Shown piece after piece: positions 1 to 9,812 of a DNA stretch of 64,000 nt. Both the position numbers and the translations under genes were made by a program. The first letter of the stretch is position 1; each line of letters starts with the position of its first letter. This DNA is from Kineococcus aurantiacus (lineage in GTDB: Bacteria; Actinomycetota; Actinomycetes; Actinomycetales; Kineococcaceae), in the NCBI RefSeq assembly GCF_013409345.1, contig NZ_JACCBB010000001.1, forward strand, positions 3,100,001-3,164,000, in the 5' to 3' direction. The notes under the pieces are model-generated. The model was not told the origin of the DNA. It saw only the letters and a list, made by a program, of their open reading frames with translations, and searched no databases.

Positions 1-62
1 CACGAGAACGCTCATGCCGCGACCCTACCCACCCGCCCCCGCCGGTCCCGTAGGTTCGCCCC

Positions 63-1229
63 GTGCTCAGACTCACCAACACCGTGCAGGCGTACGCGTG
101 GGGTTCGACGACGGCGGTCCCGCAGCTGCTGGGCCGTGAACCGGACGGCACGCCGCAGGCGGAGCTGTGGATCGGCGCGCACCCCTCGGCGCCCTCGCGG
201 GTGGGGGACCGGGGGCTGGACGAGCTCATCGCCGCCGCCCCCGCCGAGTTCCTCGGCCCGGGGCAGGAGCGGCTGGGGTTCCTGCTGAAGGTCCTCTCGG
301 CCGCCGCGCCGCTGTCGCTGCAGGCCCACCCCGACGACGCGACCGCGGCCCGCCGCTTCGCCGAGGAGGAGGCCGCGGGGGTGCCGCTGGACGCCCCGCA
401 CCGGCTCTACAAGGACACCTCGCACAAGCCGGAGCTGCTGTTCGCCCTGGAGCCGTTCGCGGCGATGGCCGGTTTCCGCTCACCCGCCGCGGCCCGGGAG
501 CTGCTGGCGGGCCTGGACCTGCCGGCGCTGCCGCCGCGGCCCCGGGAGCTGTTCGACGCGCTGCTGGCGGCGCTGGCCGGGCCGGAGGCGCTGCGGGAGG
601 CGACGCGGCTGCTGCTGACCGCCCCCGCGGAGGCGGTCGGCCCGCTCGTGGAGGCCGTCGCCCCGGCGTGCGCCGGGCTGGAGGACTCGTCCGCGCGCTG
701 CGTCGTGGACCTGGCCGCCGCCCACCCCGGCGACCCCGGCGTCCTGGTCTCGGTGCTGCTGAACCAGGTGCGGCTGGCCCCGGGGGAGGCGCTGTACCTG
801 CCCGCGGGCAACGTCCACGCCTACCTGGAGGGCACGGGCGTGGAGCTCATGGCCAGCTCCGACAACGTCCTGCGCGGCGGCCTGACGACCAAGCACGTCG
901 ACGTCGCCGAGCTGCTCGACGTCCTGGACTTCCGCGAGCTGCCGCCGCCGCTGCTGCCCCCCGAGGTGGTCTCCGAGGACGAGCTGGTGTTCTCCCCGCT
1001 GCCGGACTTCGCCCTCACCGTCCTCACCGTGGGCCGCGAGCACGTGTGGGAGCGGGCGGTCCCGCGCACGGTGCTCGTCCTGGAGGGGTCGGTGACGCTG
1101 TCCTCGGCGGCGGGGACCGTGGAGCTGGGCCGCGGCCAGAGCGCCTTCGTCACGGCCGCCGAGCACCCCGTGGGCGTCAGCGGGTCGGGGCGGCTGGCCG
1201 TCGCGTCGCCCGGGACGCCCGCCGGGTGA
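63..1229 (+). CDS. manA: Mannose-6-phosphate isomerase, class I
   Basis: Zn-dependent interconversion of fructose-6-phosphate and mannose-6-phosphate in the cytoplasm, supplying mannose for GDP-mannose and cell-envelope glycans. The 388 aa product opens with NTVQAYAWGSTTAVPQLLG, the usual type I PMI N-terminus. It carries LSLQAHPDD (Zn-ligand region), HKPELLFAL, and the cupin motif LYLPAGNVHAYLEGTGVELM with the conserved catalytic neighbourhood. Length is normal for the family. The start is GTG; a purine-rich ribosome site is not obvious. Its 3' end overlaps the converging permease gene by 53 bp. manB and a phosphoglucose/phosphomannose isomerase-like gene lie about 45 kb downstream, so the mannose genes are split in this genome. 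Confidence 0.95.
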   Translation: MLRLTNTVQAYAWGSTTAVPQLLGREPDGTPQAELWIGAHPSAPSRVGDRGLDELIAAAPAEFLGPGQERLGFLLKVLSAAAPLSLQAHPDDATAARRFAEEEAAGVPLDAPHRLYKDTSHKPELLFALEPFAAMAGFRSPAAARELLAGLDLPALPPRPRELFDALLAALAGPEALREATRLLLTAPAEAVGPLVEAVAPACAGLEDSSARCVVDLAAAHPGDPGVLVSVLLNQVRLAPGEALYLPAGNVHAYLEGTGVELMASSDNVLRGGLTTKHVDVAELLDVLDFRELPPPLLPPEVVSEDELVFSPLPDFALTVLTVGREHVWERAVPRTVLVLEGSVTLSSAAGTVELGRGQSAFVTAAEHPVGVSGSGRLAVASPGTPAG

Positions 1230-2514
1230 GCAGGTGCAGCAGCGCGCCGATCGCCAGCAGGACCGCGGCGCGCAGCCACACCCCGGCCTCCTGCTGGGTC
1301 AGCAGCGCCACGCACGCCACGACGCCCAGCACGGGCAGCGCGGTGGGGGCGCGGAAGTGCCGGTGCCCGACGCGGTCGCGGCGCAGCACCAGCACCGCGA
1401 CGTTGGTGCTGATGAAGACGACGAGCAGCAGGAGGACGACCGTGGCGGCCAGCGTCGCCAGGTCACCGCTGAGCACCAGCGCCATGGACACCAGCGTCGT
1501 GACGACGATCGCGACCCACGGGGTGCGCCGCCCCGGCAGCAGGCGGCCCAGCACGGGCGGCAGCAGCCCCTCGGTGGCCATGCCGTAGGTCAGGCGGCTG
1601 CACATGATGGCGGTCAGCAGCGCCCCGTTGGCGACGGCGATGAGCGCCACCAGCGAGTACAGCCAGCCCGGCAGGCCGACGTCGGCGACCCGCACGACCT
1701 CCAGCAGCGGCCCGCTGGACCCCTGGACCTGTTCCGGCGCGACGGCCGTGGACACGGCCAGCCCGACCAGGACGTAGACGACGCCGGCGACGGCCAGCCC
1801 CCCGAACAGGGCCCGCGGGTAGGTGCGGCCGGGGTCGACGGCCTCCTCGGCCACGTTCGCCGACGTCTCGAACCCGACGAAGGAGTAGAACGCCAGGACG
1901 GCCGCCGCGAGGACCCCCGCGACGGGGGAGTGGTCGGGGGAGAACTCCAGGACGCGGCCCGGGGAGCCGTCGCCGCGGCCCAGCACCACCGCGGCCAGCG
2001 CCACGACCAGCAGCAGCCCGCCGACCTCCACGACGGTCATGACGACGTTGGCCCGCAGGGAGTCCTTGATGCCGCGCGCGTTGAGCAGCGCGACGAGGAC
2101 GAGGAACACCAGGGCCGCCGGGAGCGGCGGGACGTCGACCAGGGCCCCCAGGTAGTCGCCGGCGAACGCCAGGGCCAGCCCCGCCACGCTCGTCACCCCG
2201 GCCGCGAGCATGGAGAAGCCGACGAGGAACGAGACGACCGGGCGGCCGAAGGCGCGCTGGGCGAAGACGGCCGCCCCGCCGGCCTTGGGGTACTTCGTCA
2301 CGAGCTCGGCGTAGGAGGACGCCGTCAGCAGGGCCAGGACGAGCGCCACCAGCAGCGGCACCCAGATCGCCCCGCCGACCTCACCGGCCAGCTCCCCGAC
2401 GAGGGCGTAGATGCCCGCGCCCAGGACGTCGCCCAGGATGAACAGGAACAGCAGCTTGCCGCTGATGGCCCGCCGCAGGGTGGGGGGCGCGTCCGCCGAG
2501 GTCGTGGTGCTCAC
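1177..2514 (-). CDS. APC superfamily amino acid permease
   Basis: Predicted inner-membrane amino acid/polyamine transporter of 445 aa with about 12 hydrophobic segments. The N-terminal GDVLGAGIYALVGELAGEVGG matches the conserved TM1 region of the APC family, where the unwound GxGIF/Y helix binds substrate; FYSFVGFETSANVAEE is the characteristic TM6 segment. The product ends in a short Arg-rich cytoplasmic tail (RRASRATRRPAAPTR). The C-terminal 53 bp run antisense into the manA 3' end. Substrate cannot be deduced. The length (about 440-460 aa) and the cationic-transporter-like TM1/TM6 motifs fit the YhdG/CAT-like branch. Confidence 0.88.
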   Translation of the reverse strand: MSTTTSADAPPTLRRAISGKLLFLFILGDVLGAGIYALVGELAGEVGGAIWVPLLVALVLALLTASSYAELVTKYPKAGGAAVFAQRAFGRPVVSFLVGFSMLAAGVTSVAGLALAFAGDYLGALVDVPPLPAALVFLVLVALLNARGIKDSLRANVVMTVVEVGGLLLVVALAAVVLGRGDGSPGRVLEFSPDHSPVAGVLAAAVLAFYSFVGFETSANVAEEAVDPGRTYPRALFGGLAVAGVVYVLVGLAVSTAVAPEQVQGSSGPLLEVVRVADVGLPGWLYSLVALIAVANGALLTAIMCSRLTYGMATEGLLPPVLGRLLPGRRTPWVAIVVTTLVSMALVLSGDLATLAATVVLLLLVVFISTNVAVLVLRRDRVGHRHFRAPTALPVLGVVACVALLTQQEAGVWLRAAVLLAIGALLHLLTRRASRATRRPAAPTR

Positions 2515-2579
2515 GCAGGGGCCCTACCCCCCTGCCGGTCTGGGCAACCGCAGCGACCGCGGCGACCGCGAGTGCACCG

Positions 2580-3638
2580 TCAGCGCCGGTCCTCCCGGGG
2601 CCGGTCCCACCGGTCCCCGTGCAGGGCCCGGGCCAGGACGGGGGCGGCCAGCAGCATCACCAGCAGCCGCAGCACCTGCACCGACAGCACGAACGTCGCG
2701 TCCGCCCCCGACCCCACGGCCGCGGCCAGCACCGCGTACAGCCCGCCGGGGGTCGTGGCCAGGTACGTGTCGAGGGTCGGCAGCCCCGTCGCGCGGGACA
2801 GCGCCAGCCCCAGCGCGGCGCTGCCCGCGACCCCGACGACGATGAGCGCGAACGCCGCCGGGAGCACCCGGGCGACCGTGGCCAGGCTGGTGCGGGTGAA
2901 CCGCAGGCCGATCTGCAGGCCGACGAGCGCGTACGCGACTTGCTGCAGCGGGTCCGGGACCCCCGAGCCGCCGGTCAGGCCGCTCAGGGAGGCCAGCGCG
3001 GCCAGGGCCAGCGGACCCAGCAGGGTGTGCGCGGGCAGGTGCGCCCTGCGGCCCAGCCACGGCCCGGCCACCCCGCACACCACGACGAGGACCAGCCCCA
3101 CCGGCCAGTCCTGCGGGGCCGTCACCTCCGCCGCGGCCCGCACGCCGAACACGAGGTTCAGCACCACCGGCAGCGACAGCACCACCAGCAGCACCCGCAC
3201 GTACTGCACGACGGCCACGACGCGCTCGTCGGCGCCCAGCTGCCGGGCGATGGCGACGAGCCCGCTGGCCCCGCCCGCGACCAGGGCGAACGCCCCCGTC
3301 ACGGCGTCGACGTCCCGGTGCCGGCCCAGCAGCCAGCCCGTGCCCAGGCTCAGCGCCAGCGTGCCGAGGGTGACGGCCAGCACGGGCAGCCAGTGCTCGC
3401 CCAGCGCCGACAACGTCGACAGCTGCACGAGGGTGCCGATGGTGACGCCCACGACGGCCTGCCCCGCCGTCCCGGCCCGGGCCGGCAGCCGCACGGCCTC
3501 CCGCGCGACGAGCGCGTCCACCAGCCCCACCGCCAGCCCCGCGAACAGGGCGGGGGAGGGCAGGCCGAGGCGGCGCAGCAGCAGGGTCGCGACGACGGTG
3601 GCGAGGACCAGGACGAGGACGTGACCCGCGCGGCGCAC
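2580..3638 (-). CDS. AbrB-family membrane protein (AbrB duplication type)
   Basis: Polytopic membrane protein of 352 aa resembling the 'AbrB family transporter / putative ammonia monooxygenase' group, in which two homologous halves repeat. The sequence is almost wholly hydrophobic: about 10 TM segments from VLVLVLATVVATLLLRRLG to the C-terminal LRLLVMLLAAPVLARAL. It has paired Gly-rich motifs (ALVAGGASGLVAIARQLGAD and ATTPGGLYAVLAAAVGSGAD), one in each half, which is the family signature. The GTG start shares one base with the TAG stop of the upstream TIGR03089 gene, so the two are probably translationally coupled. Function is unproven; transport is the usual guess. Confidence 0.82.
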   Translation of the reverse strand: MRRAGHVLVLVLATVVATLLLRRLGLPSPALFAGLAVGLVDALVAREAVRLPARAGTAGQAVVGVTIGTLVQLSTLSALGEHWLPVLAVTLGTLALSLGTGWLLGRHRDVDAVTGAFALVAGGASGLVAIARQLGADERVVAVVQYVRVLLVVLSLPVVLNLVFGVRAAAEVTAPQDWPVGLVLVVVCGVAGPWLGRRAHLPAHTLLGPLALAALASLSGLTGGSGVPDPLQQVAYALVGLQIGLRFTRTSLATVARVLPAAFALIVVGVAGSAALGLALSRATGLPTLDTYLATTPGGLYAVLAAAVGSGADATFVLSVQVLRLLVMLLAAPVLARALHGDRWDRPREDRR

Positions 3639-4354
3639 TACGCCGCGAGGGTGGCCGTGGTGCGCTCGGCGGCGAGGACGCGCTCGGGCAGCGCGGCCAG
3701 CGACGGCGTCACGACGACCGACCCCGTCCGCGCCCACGCCGCCAGCGGCCCGCGCACCACGTCCGCCGGGCCCACGTCGGTCAGCAGCCGCACCCCCGCC
3801 GGCCACGCCGCGCCCGCCTCGGTGGCCGCGGTCAGCACCGCCGGGTGCGCGATGGTCGACCCGTCCGCCAGCTCCAGGGCCGGGTCCTCCCGGCCGGGCG
3901 CCTCCAGCGGGGAGTACGTGTCGCCGTAGCCCGTCACGACGCGCGCGTAGTCCAGGGCCCCCGCGGGGACCTCCGCGCCGAAGTCCACCGCCAGCGGCGC
4001 CAGGGACACCGCGATCCGCTCGGCCGAGCCCCCGCGCCGCAGCGCCTCGGTCGAGGAGGAGACCAGGACGTCGGCGGGTGCGTCCGCGCCCAGGCGCACC
4101 GCGGCCCCCGTCGACCACACCGCGAGCTGGAACACCAGGGTCCGCCAGTGCGTCGGCAGGTCCAGCGCCACCACCGACCCCGGCCCCACCTCGAACTCCT
4201 CCTCGAGCAGGTTGGCCGTCTTCGACACCCACGTCGCCAGGACCCGCGCCGACAGCTCGACCCGTTCACCGCTGCTCGCGTAGTCGCTCGCGTACCACGT
4301 CAGCCGCGGGGCGGTGGGGTCGTCGTCGAGCAGTCGGCGCAACACGGGGAGCAC
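3638..4354 (-). CDS. TIGR03089 family protein (small adenylate-forming-like)
   Basis: Conserved actinobacterial protein of about 238 aa, distantly related to the N-terminal part of AMP-binding enzymes but far too short to be a full ligase. Visible hallmarks are PRLTWYASDYASSGERVELS, ATWVSKTANLLEEEF and VALDLPTHWRTLVFQLAVWS, which are typical of TIGR03089. I prefer the GTG at 4354 (VLPVLRRLL) because family members begin there and because a TACAGT -10-like hexamer ends 6 nt upstream, which would give a leaderless mRNA. A longer reading to GTG 4429 is open but adds 25 non-conserved residues. In many actinobacteria this gene sits with manA, F420 and whiB genes, and all of those occur in this window. 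Function unknown. Confidence 0.82.
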   Translation of the reverse strand: MLPVLRRLLDDDPTAPRLTWYASDYASSGERVELSARVLATWVSKTANLLEEEFEVGPGSVVALDLPTHWRTLVFQLAVWSTGAAVRLGADAPADVLVSSSTEALRRGGSAERIAVSLAPLAVDFGAEVPAGALDYARVVTGYGDTYSPLEAPGREDPALELADGSTIAHPAVLTAATEAGAAWPAGVRLLTDVGPADVVRGPLAAWARTGSVVVTPSLAALPERVLAAERTTATLAA

Positions 4355-4447
4355 GGCGTCACTGTAGGTTCTCCCGGCGTGAGCGACGAACGGCGCGACG
4401 CCGCCTGGACCTGGGGAACGCGCCGGCACGGGGGCCCGGGGGTCCGC

Positions 4448-4494
4448 ATCGTTGCGACAACGCTGCCGGTGAACGGCAGCGTTGTCGCAACGAT
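4448..4494. repeat. 21-bp-stem inverted repeat (ATCGTTGCGACAACGC family)
   Basis: Perfect inverted repeat with arms 4448-4468 and 4474-4494 and loop GTGAA. Each arm contains the smaller palindrome GTTGCGACAAC, so the element could form a nested cruciform. It lies between the divergent TIGR03089 and GT-C-like genes, where a terminator is not expected, and there is no T-run. A closely related hairpin occurs at 63520-63570, which points to a dispersed repeat family. Confidence 0.85.
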
Positions 4495-4527
4495 CCGAAC
4501 CCCCGCCGCGCCCCCCGGGTCCGCGGC

Positions 4528-6597
4528 GTGAGCGAGGCCCGCCCGCACGCCGCAGGGGTCCTCCTGACGCGCGTGCCCGTCGTGGCCGCCGCGGCCGTCG
4601 CCGCCGTCACGGCCGTCGCCGTCCCCCTCGTGCTGCTCGACCTGTGGACCCCCGCCGTCGCCGTCCCCGTCGCCCTCGTCGCCGCCGCCCTCGCCGGCCG
4701 GCTCGCGTGGGGGACGCCCGTCGTGGCCGCCGGGCGCTGGTCCGCCGGGGGCAGCGCCGCCCTGGCCGTCGCCGCCGGGGCGTGGGCGGCCCTCACCCAC
4801 GCCGAGCACGTCGTCCTGCGCCGCGACGCCGGGTCCGTGGCCCTGTACGCCCACCAGCTCGCCACCCACCACGGGCTGCCCGTCGACGCCTCCCTCGACG
4901 CCCTCGGCGGGGCCGCGGCCCTCGCCGACCCCAACCTCACCGTGGCCTCCCCGGCCTTCTACGAGGTCGGCGACCACGTCGTCCCGCAGTTCCTGCTCGG
5001 CGCCCCCGCCCTGTACTCCCTGGGGGAGTGGGCCGGCGGGTGGACGGGGATGTTCCTCGTGCCCGCCGTCCTCGGCGCCCTCGGGGTGCTCGCCGTCGCC
5101 GGGTTCACCGCCCGCGTCGTCGGCGCCCGCTGGGCCCCGCTGGCCGCCGGCGTCCTCACCCTCGCCCAGCCCGTCCTGCACGCCAACCGCTCCACCTACT
5201 CCGAGCCGCCCGCGCTGCTCGTGCTCGTCGGCGCCGCCTCCCTGCTCGTCGCGCTGCTGCCCGCCACCGGCCGCACCGCGGCCCGCCTCGGCGGCGGGGC
5301 CGGGCTGCTGGTGGGGGCCTGCGGCCTCGTGCGCATCGACTTCCTGCGCGAGGTCGCCGTCCTCGTCCCCGTCGTGGCCGTCCTGCTCCTGGTCCGCCAC
5401 CCCGGGGCGCGGGCCCTGGCGGCCGGCACGGGGCTCGCGTCGGCGTTCGCGGTCGCCGCGGCGCTGCTGACGTCCCGGCCCTACCTGGCCACCATCGCCG
5501 GGTCGCTGCTGCCGCTGGTGGCGGGGCTGGTGTTCCTCACCGCCGTCTGCGTCGTCGTCGGCCGCCTCGCCCGGGGCGGGTTCCTCGCCCGGCGGCGGTG
5601 GCTGACGTCGGACCGGCTGCCGACGGTGCTGGCCGGGCTGCTGGCCCTCGTCCTGCTGGTGCTGGCCAGCCGTCCGCTGTGGCTGGTCGTGCGGCAGGAC
5701 CCCCAGGACCCCGGCAGCAAGCTCGTCGCCGGGCTCCAGCTGGCCCAGGGGCTGCCCGTCGACGGCGGCCGCACCTACGCCGAGCAGTCCGTCACGTGGA
5801 TCGCCTGGTACCTGGGCTGGCCGGCCGTCGCCCTCGCCGGGGCCGCGGCCGTGGTCCTGCTGCCGCGGCTGGTGCGGGGGGTGCAGGGGCACAGCCCGCT
5901 GCCGTCGTGGACCGCCCCGTACGTCGTCGCGCTCGGCTCGACCCTGCTGACGCTGTACCGGCCCGGCATCACCCCCGACCACCCGTGGGCCGACCGGCGG
6001 TTCGTCGTGGTCGTCCTGCCGGCCGTCGTCGTGCTGTCGGTCGCGGCCTGCCGCTGGGTCGTGGACCGCTACGCCCACCAGCGCCTGACCCGGCTGCGGG
6101 TGGCGATCGCCGTCGCCCTGCTCGTCGTGCCCGCCGCGGTCGCGACGGCCCCGCTGGCCGCCGCGCGCACCGAGGTCGGGGAACCGGCCGCCGTCGCGCG
6201 GGCCTGCGCCAGCTTCCGGGAGGGGGACGTGGCCCTGGCCGTGGACCCGCGCTCGCGCAACGAGTGGCCCCAGCTGCTGCGCGGGACGTGCGGCGTCCCG
6301 ACCGCCTCGGTCGTGGTGCCCACGTCGCAGGGCCGCGCCGGGACGGCGGACTACTGGGCGGCGCTGCGGACCGCCGTCGACCGCGCGGCCGTCCGCGTCC
6401 GCGCCGCCGGCGGCACCCCCGTCCTCGTCGCCGCCGGGGGCGACACCGACCCCGTCGAGGTGCTGGAACGGCTGGGGGCCACCGGGGTCCGGACCGTCGC
6501 GTCCCGCCGCGTCGCCGAGGACGAGCGCGTCCTGACCGAACGGCCCGACGGGTTGCAGCGCCTCGACGTGCGGCTCGTCACCGGCGTGGCGCCCTGA
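4528..6597 (+). CDS. Large polytopic membrane protein, possible GT-C glycosyltransferase
   Basis: 689 aa membrane protein with roughly 12 TM helices followed by a C-terminal soluble region of about 140 aa. An extracytoplasmic segment after the second pair of helices (about residues 80-150) contains [12 protein letters not shown]. This is followed by the helix pattern [22 protein letters not shown], reminiscent of the PMT/GT39-like GT-C fold, in which substrate-binding acidic residues sit in the first periplasmic loop. No exact family motif is clear, so glycosyl transfer from polyprenyl-phosphate sugar is only a suggestion. The GTG start at 4528 follows a Gly/Pro-rich region with the 21-bp hairpin just upstream. 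It precedes the chemoreceptor by 92 bp and has no obvious functional partner. Confidence 0.7.
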   Translation: MSEARPHAAGVLLTRVPVVAAAAVAAVTAVAVPLVLLDLWTPAVAVPVALVAAALAGRLAWGTPVVAAGRWSAGGSAALAVAAGAWAALTHAEHVVLRRDAGSVALYAHQLATHHGLPVDASLDALGGAAALADPNLTVASPAFYEVGDHVVPQFLLGAPALYSLGEWAGGWTGMFLVPAVLGALGVLAVAGFTARVVGARWAPLAAGVLTLAQPVLHANRSTYSEPPALLVLVGAASLLVALLPATGRTAARLGGGAGLLVGACGLVRIDFLREVAVLVPVVAVLLLVRHPGARALAAGTGLASAFAVAAALLTSRPYLATIAGSLLPLVAGLVFLTAVCVVVGRLARGGFLARRRWLTSDRLPTVLAGLLALVLLVLASRPLWLVVRQDPQDPGSKLVAGLQLAQGLPVDGGRTYAEQSVTWIAWYLGWPAVALAGAAAVVLLPRLVRGVQGHSPLPSWTAPYVVALGSTLLTLYRPGITPDHPWADRRFVVVVLPAVVVLSVAACRWVVDRYAHQRLTRLRVAIAVALLVVPAAVATAPLAAARTEVGEPAAVARACASFREGDVALAVDPRSRNEWPQLLRGTCGVPTASVVVPTSQGRAGTADYWAALRTAVDRAAVRVRAAGGTPVLVAAGGDTDPVEVLERLGATGVRTVASRRVAEDERVLTERPDGLQRLDVRLVTGVAP

Positions 6598-6689
6598 CCC
6601 GCCCGCCCGCCGCTCAGGTGGCGGGTGGGGGGACCGATGGGACCGGGTGCGGCCGACCCCCGGCCGCGCTCTGGACCCGGGAGGACCCC

Positions 6690-8282
6690 GTGCCGCGTTC
6701 CCTGCGCGACCTGCGCGTCAGCGTCAAGATCATCGCGAGCTTCGCCGTCGTGTGCGTCCTGCTCCTGACGGTCGCCGCCGTCGGCCTGGTGCAGCTGTCG
6801 CAGGCCCAGGAACGCCTGCGGGTCGTCAGCGAGCAGAGCGTGACCGGTCAGCAGACCCTGGGCCAGGTGCGCACCCAGTACCAGCGCGCCACCAAGGACC
6901 TGTTCGCCACCGCGCTGGCCCCCTCGGACAAGGCGGAGGCGACCTTCCGGGAGACCCTCGCGGACGTGCGGGCCACCTGGCAGGAGTTCCGCGACTCCGA
7001 GCCGCAGGTGCCCGCCGAGCAGCTCGACGCCGTCGACGACGCGCTCGCGCAGTACGCCGCGGGCACCGAGGTCCTCATGGCGCTGGCGGTGAGCGGGAAG
7101 CAGGCCGAGCTGATGGCCACCCGCAACGACGAGTCGATCCCCGTCGCGCAGGGCGGCATCGGCGCCTCGACCACCAACGACGACCTGCAGGCCGTCCAGG
7201 ACACCTTCACCGCCGACGCCGCGCGGGACGCCGCCGCCGGCAAGGCCGCCTACGAGCGGGCCCGCGCCCTGCTGATCGGCGTCGCGGTCCTGGCCGTCGC
7301 CCTCTCCGTCGCGCTGTCGTCCTTCATCTCCCGCTCCATCGCCGGGCCGCTGGACCGCACCCGCCGGGTGGCCGAGGCGCTGGCCGCCGGCCGCCTGGAC
7401 GAGCGCGTCGAGGTGACCAGCGACGACGAGGTCGGCCGGACCGCGCAGGCGCTGAACACCGCCCTGGACCAGGTGTCGTCCACCATCGCCACCATCGGGT
7501 CGAGCGTGGCGGGTCTGCAGGGCGCCTCCGGCACGCTGACCTCGGTGGCCGGCCGCCTGTCCAGCGGTGCGGCGGAGTCCTCCGCGCAGGCCGACGTCGT
7601 GCTGCTGGCCTCCGGCGACATCGCGACGAACGTCGGCACCGTGGCCGCCGCGGGCGACCAGATGAGCGCGGCGATCCGCGAGATCGCGGCCTCGACCGCC
7701 GACGCCTCCCAGGTGGCCTCCTCCGCGGTCGCCTCGGCCGAGGGCGCCCGCGCCACCATCGAGCGCCTGTCGGTGTCCTCCCGCGAGATCGGCGACGTCG
7801 TCAAGCTCATCACCTCCATCGCCGAGCAGACCAACCTGCTCGCGCTGAACGCCACCATCGAAGCGGCCCGGGCCGGGGAGATGGGCAAGGGCTTCGCCGT
7901 CGTGGCCGGGGAGGTCAAGGAGCTGGCCCAGCAGACCGCCCGGGCCACGGAGGAGATCGTGGGGCGGGTCAACGCCACCCAGACCGACGCGGCCTCGGCG
8001 GCGGCGGCGATCACCGAGATCACCGAGGTCATCGCCCGCATCGACGGGCTGCAGGCCACCATCGCCGCGGCGGTGGAGGAGCAGTCCGCGACCACCAGTG
8101 AGATGGTCCGCAACGTCACCGAGGTCTCCAACGGCTCGCAGGAGATCACGAGCAACATCTCCGGCATCGCCGCGGCGGCCACCCGCACCACCGCCGACGC
8201 CGACGCCACCCGCGCCGCGGCCGGTGAGGTCTCCGGGGCGGCCGAGCAGCTGCGCGCCGCGGTGGGCGCCTTCCGCCTCTGA
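6690..8282 (+). CDS. Methyl-accepting chemotaxis protein
   Basis: Transmembrane chemoreceptor of 530 aa. The N-terminal TM ([21 protein letters not shown]) is followed by a periplasmic helical sensor of about 170 aa (4HB-like, containing [15 protein letters not shown]). A second TM ([20 protein letters not shown]) and a HAMP domain (about residues 214-265, [18 protein letters not shown]) come next. The signalling coiled coil has the canonical hairpin tip [20 protein letters not shown] at about residue 377, then [15 protein letters not shown]. The GTG start has the ribosome site GGGAGGA 4-5 nt upstream. No che genes are nearby, so it is an orphan receptor reporting to a remote CheA. A strong hairpin follows the stop. 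Confidence 0.95.
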   Translation: MPRSLRDLRVSVKIIASFAVVCVLLLTVAAVGLVQLSQAQERLRVVSEQSVTGQQTLGQVRTQYQRATKDLFATALAPSDKAEATFRETLADVRATWQEFRDSEPQVPAEQLDAVDDALAQYAAGTEVLMALAVSGKQAELMATRNDESIPVAQGGIGASTTNDDLQAVQDTFTADAARDAAAGKAAYERARALLIGVAVLAVALSVALSSFISRSIAGPLDRTRRVAEALAAGRLDERVEVTSDDEVGRTAQALNTALDQVSSTIATIGSSVAGLQGASGTLTSVAGRLSSGAAESSAQADVVLLASGDIATNVGTVAAAGDQMSAAIREIAASTADASQVASSAVASAEGARATIERLSVSSREIGDVVKLITSIAEQTNLLALNATIEAARAGEMGKGFAVVAGEVKELAQQTARATEEIVGRVNATQTDAASAAAAITEITEVIARIDGLQATIAAAVEEQSATTSEMVRNVTEVSNGSQEITSNISGIAAAATRTTADADATRAAAGEVSGAAEQLRAAVGAFRL

Positions 8283-8290
8283 ACCACCCC

Positions 8291-8320
8291 GCGCCGGTCG
8301 AGGACGTCCCCGACCGGCGC
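8291..8320 (+). terminator. Hairpin terminator after the chemoreceptor gene
   Basis: Perfect 10-bp stem GCGCCGGTCG / CGACCGGCGC (8291-8300 and 8311-8320) with a 10-nt loop, starting 8 bp after the stop codon. There is no U-tract, as is usual in very GC-rich actinobacteria. Confidence 0.7.
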
Positions 8321-8370
8321 GGCCCGGCCGCTGAATCCCGTGGCGACGGGAGGTCTGCACCTGCGACGGT

Positions 8371-8387
8371 CGATCCCGACGGGATCG
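8371..8387. promoter_or_regulatory. Palindrome upstream of the MFS gene
   Basis: CGATCCC-GAC-GGGATCG inverted repeat 27 bp upstream of the MFS start codon. It could be an operator, but no adjacent regulator gene supports this. Confidence 0.35.
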
Positions 8388-8413
8388 CAGCACCGCGGAC
8401 GACAGGAGCAGCC

Positions 8414-9784
8414 GTGCCCGAGAACCCCTCACCCCGCCTGGACCTGCGGTCCGGGCCGCAGCGCGTGTTCGCGCACCTGCTGGTGAACACCGCCGTCGTG
8501 AGCGTCGTGAACTACACGGTCTGGTTCGCGGTGACGTTCTGGGTCTTCCTGCAGACCCGGTCCGTCTTCGCCACCGGCACCATCGCCGGGATCTTCGTCG
8601 TGGCGACCGCGGCCACCGGCGTCTGGTTCGGCAGCCTCGTCGACCACCACCGCAAGAAGGCCGTCCTGCAGGGGTCGGCCCTGGTCTCGGCCGCGCTCCA
8701 CGGGGTGAGCCTGGCCGTGTACCTGCTGACGCCCGCCGGGGAGTTCTCCGACGTCGCGTCCTGGCGGCTGTGGCTGTTCGTCGTCCTCTGCATGGCCGGG
8801 GTCGTCGCCGGGAACCCGCGCGGCATCGCGATGCCCACGGTCGTGACGCTGCTGGTCCCCGCCGGTCTGCGCGACCGCGCCAACGGCCTCGTCGGGACGG
8901 TGACGGGCACGTCGATGCTCGTCACGTCCGTCCTCAGCGGCGTCCTCGTCGCCTCCGGCGGGATGCTGCACGTGCTCGTCCTCGCGCTCGTCGTGCTCGC
9001 GGTCTCGGTCCTGCACCTGGCGCGCGTGCGGGTGCCCGAGGGACGGCCCGGACCGTCCCCGCAGGACCCCGGCGGGGTCGACCTGCGCGGGACGTGGCGG
9101 CTGGTGCGGGGGGTCCCCGGCCTGCTCCCGCTCATCGTCTTCAGCTGCTTCAACAACCTCATCGGCGGCGGGTTCATGGCCCTCATGGACGCCTACGGCC
9201 TGTCGCTGGTGTCGGTGCAGGCCTGGGGGTTCCTGTGGGGCGCCCTCAGCGCCGTGATGATCGTCGGCGGGCTGCTCGTCGCGCGCCTCGGGCTCGGCTC
9301 CCGGCCGGTGCGGCTGCTGCTGCTCGTCGACGCCGTCGCCTGGACCGCGACGGCGCTGTTCCCGCTGGCCCACTCCGTCGTGACGCTGACCGTCGCCATG
9401 GCGGTCTTCATGCTGCTCATGCCCTTCGCCGAGGCCGCCGAGCAGACCGTCCTGCAGCGGATCGTCCCCTACGAGCGGCAGGGCCGCGTGTTCGGCTTCG
9501 CGCAGAGCGTCGAGCAGGCCGCCGCCCCCGTCACGGCGTTCCTGGCCGGCCCCCTCACGCAGTTCCTCGTCGTGCCGTTCATGACCGACGGCGCCGGGGC
9601 GCGCGCGATCGGCGGCTGGTTCGGGACGGGGCAGACGCGCGCCATCGCGCTCGTGTTCGTCGCCACCGGCCTGGCGGGGCTCGCGGTGACGCTGCTGGCG
9701 CTGGTCAGCCCGCAGTACCGGGCGCTGGCCCGCTCGTACGCGGGGCGCGCGCCGGAGCGGCGGGACGTTCCCGTGGGCGGCTGA
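8414..9784 (+). CDS. MFS transporter
   Basis: 456 aa major facilitator with about 12 TM helices. The loop 2-3 signature appears as VWFGSLVDHHRKKAVLQGSA, close to the canonical G-x-x-x-D-R-x-G-R-R motif A. The two six-helix halves are joined by a hydrophilic linker (EGRPGPSPQDPGGVDLRGTW). It resembles the MFS_3 / enterobactin-exporter-like group, suggesting efflux of a small metabolite. The GTG start has the ribosome site ACAGGAG 5 nt upstream. It converges on the polyketide operon, whose product it might export, but that is only proximity. Confidence 0.88.
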   Translation: MPENPSPRLDLRSGPQRVFAHLLVNTAVVSVVNYTVWFAVTFWVFLQTRSVFATGTIAGIFVVATAATGVWFGSLVDHHRKKAVLQGSALVSAALHGVSLAVYLLTPAGEFSDVASWRLWLFVVLCMAGVVAGNPRGIAMPTVVTLLVPAGLRDRANGLVGTVTGTSMLVTSVLSGVLVASGGMLHVLVLALVVLAVSVLHLARVRVPEGRPGPSPQDPGGVDLRGTWRLVRGVPGLLPLIVFSCFNNLIGGGFMALMDAYGLSLVSVQAWGFLWGALSAVMIVGGLLVARLGLGSRPVRLLLLVDAVAWTATALFPLAHSVVTLTVAMAVFMLLMPFAEAAEQTVLQRIVPYERQGRVFGFAQSVEQAAAPVTAFLAGPLTQFLVVPFMTDGAGARAIGGWFGTGQTRAIALVFVATGLAGLAVTLLALVSPQYRALARSYAGRAPERRDVPVGG

Positions 9785-9812
9785 GGGTCCCGCCCCGCGG
9801 CGGCGGGCGCCG

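Noticed and set aside
1-15. Start of a minus-strand gene (ATG at 15, MSVLV) divergent from manA
   Set aside because: Only five codons are visible; plausible but not supportable as a feature.
1234-3624. Long plus-strand ORF opposite the permease and AbrB-family genes
   Set aside because: Arg/Gln/Gly-rich shadow frame; the minus-strand genes have clear TM and family motifs.
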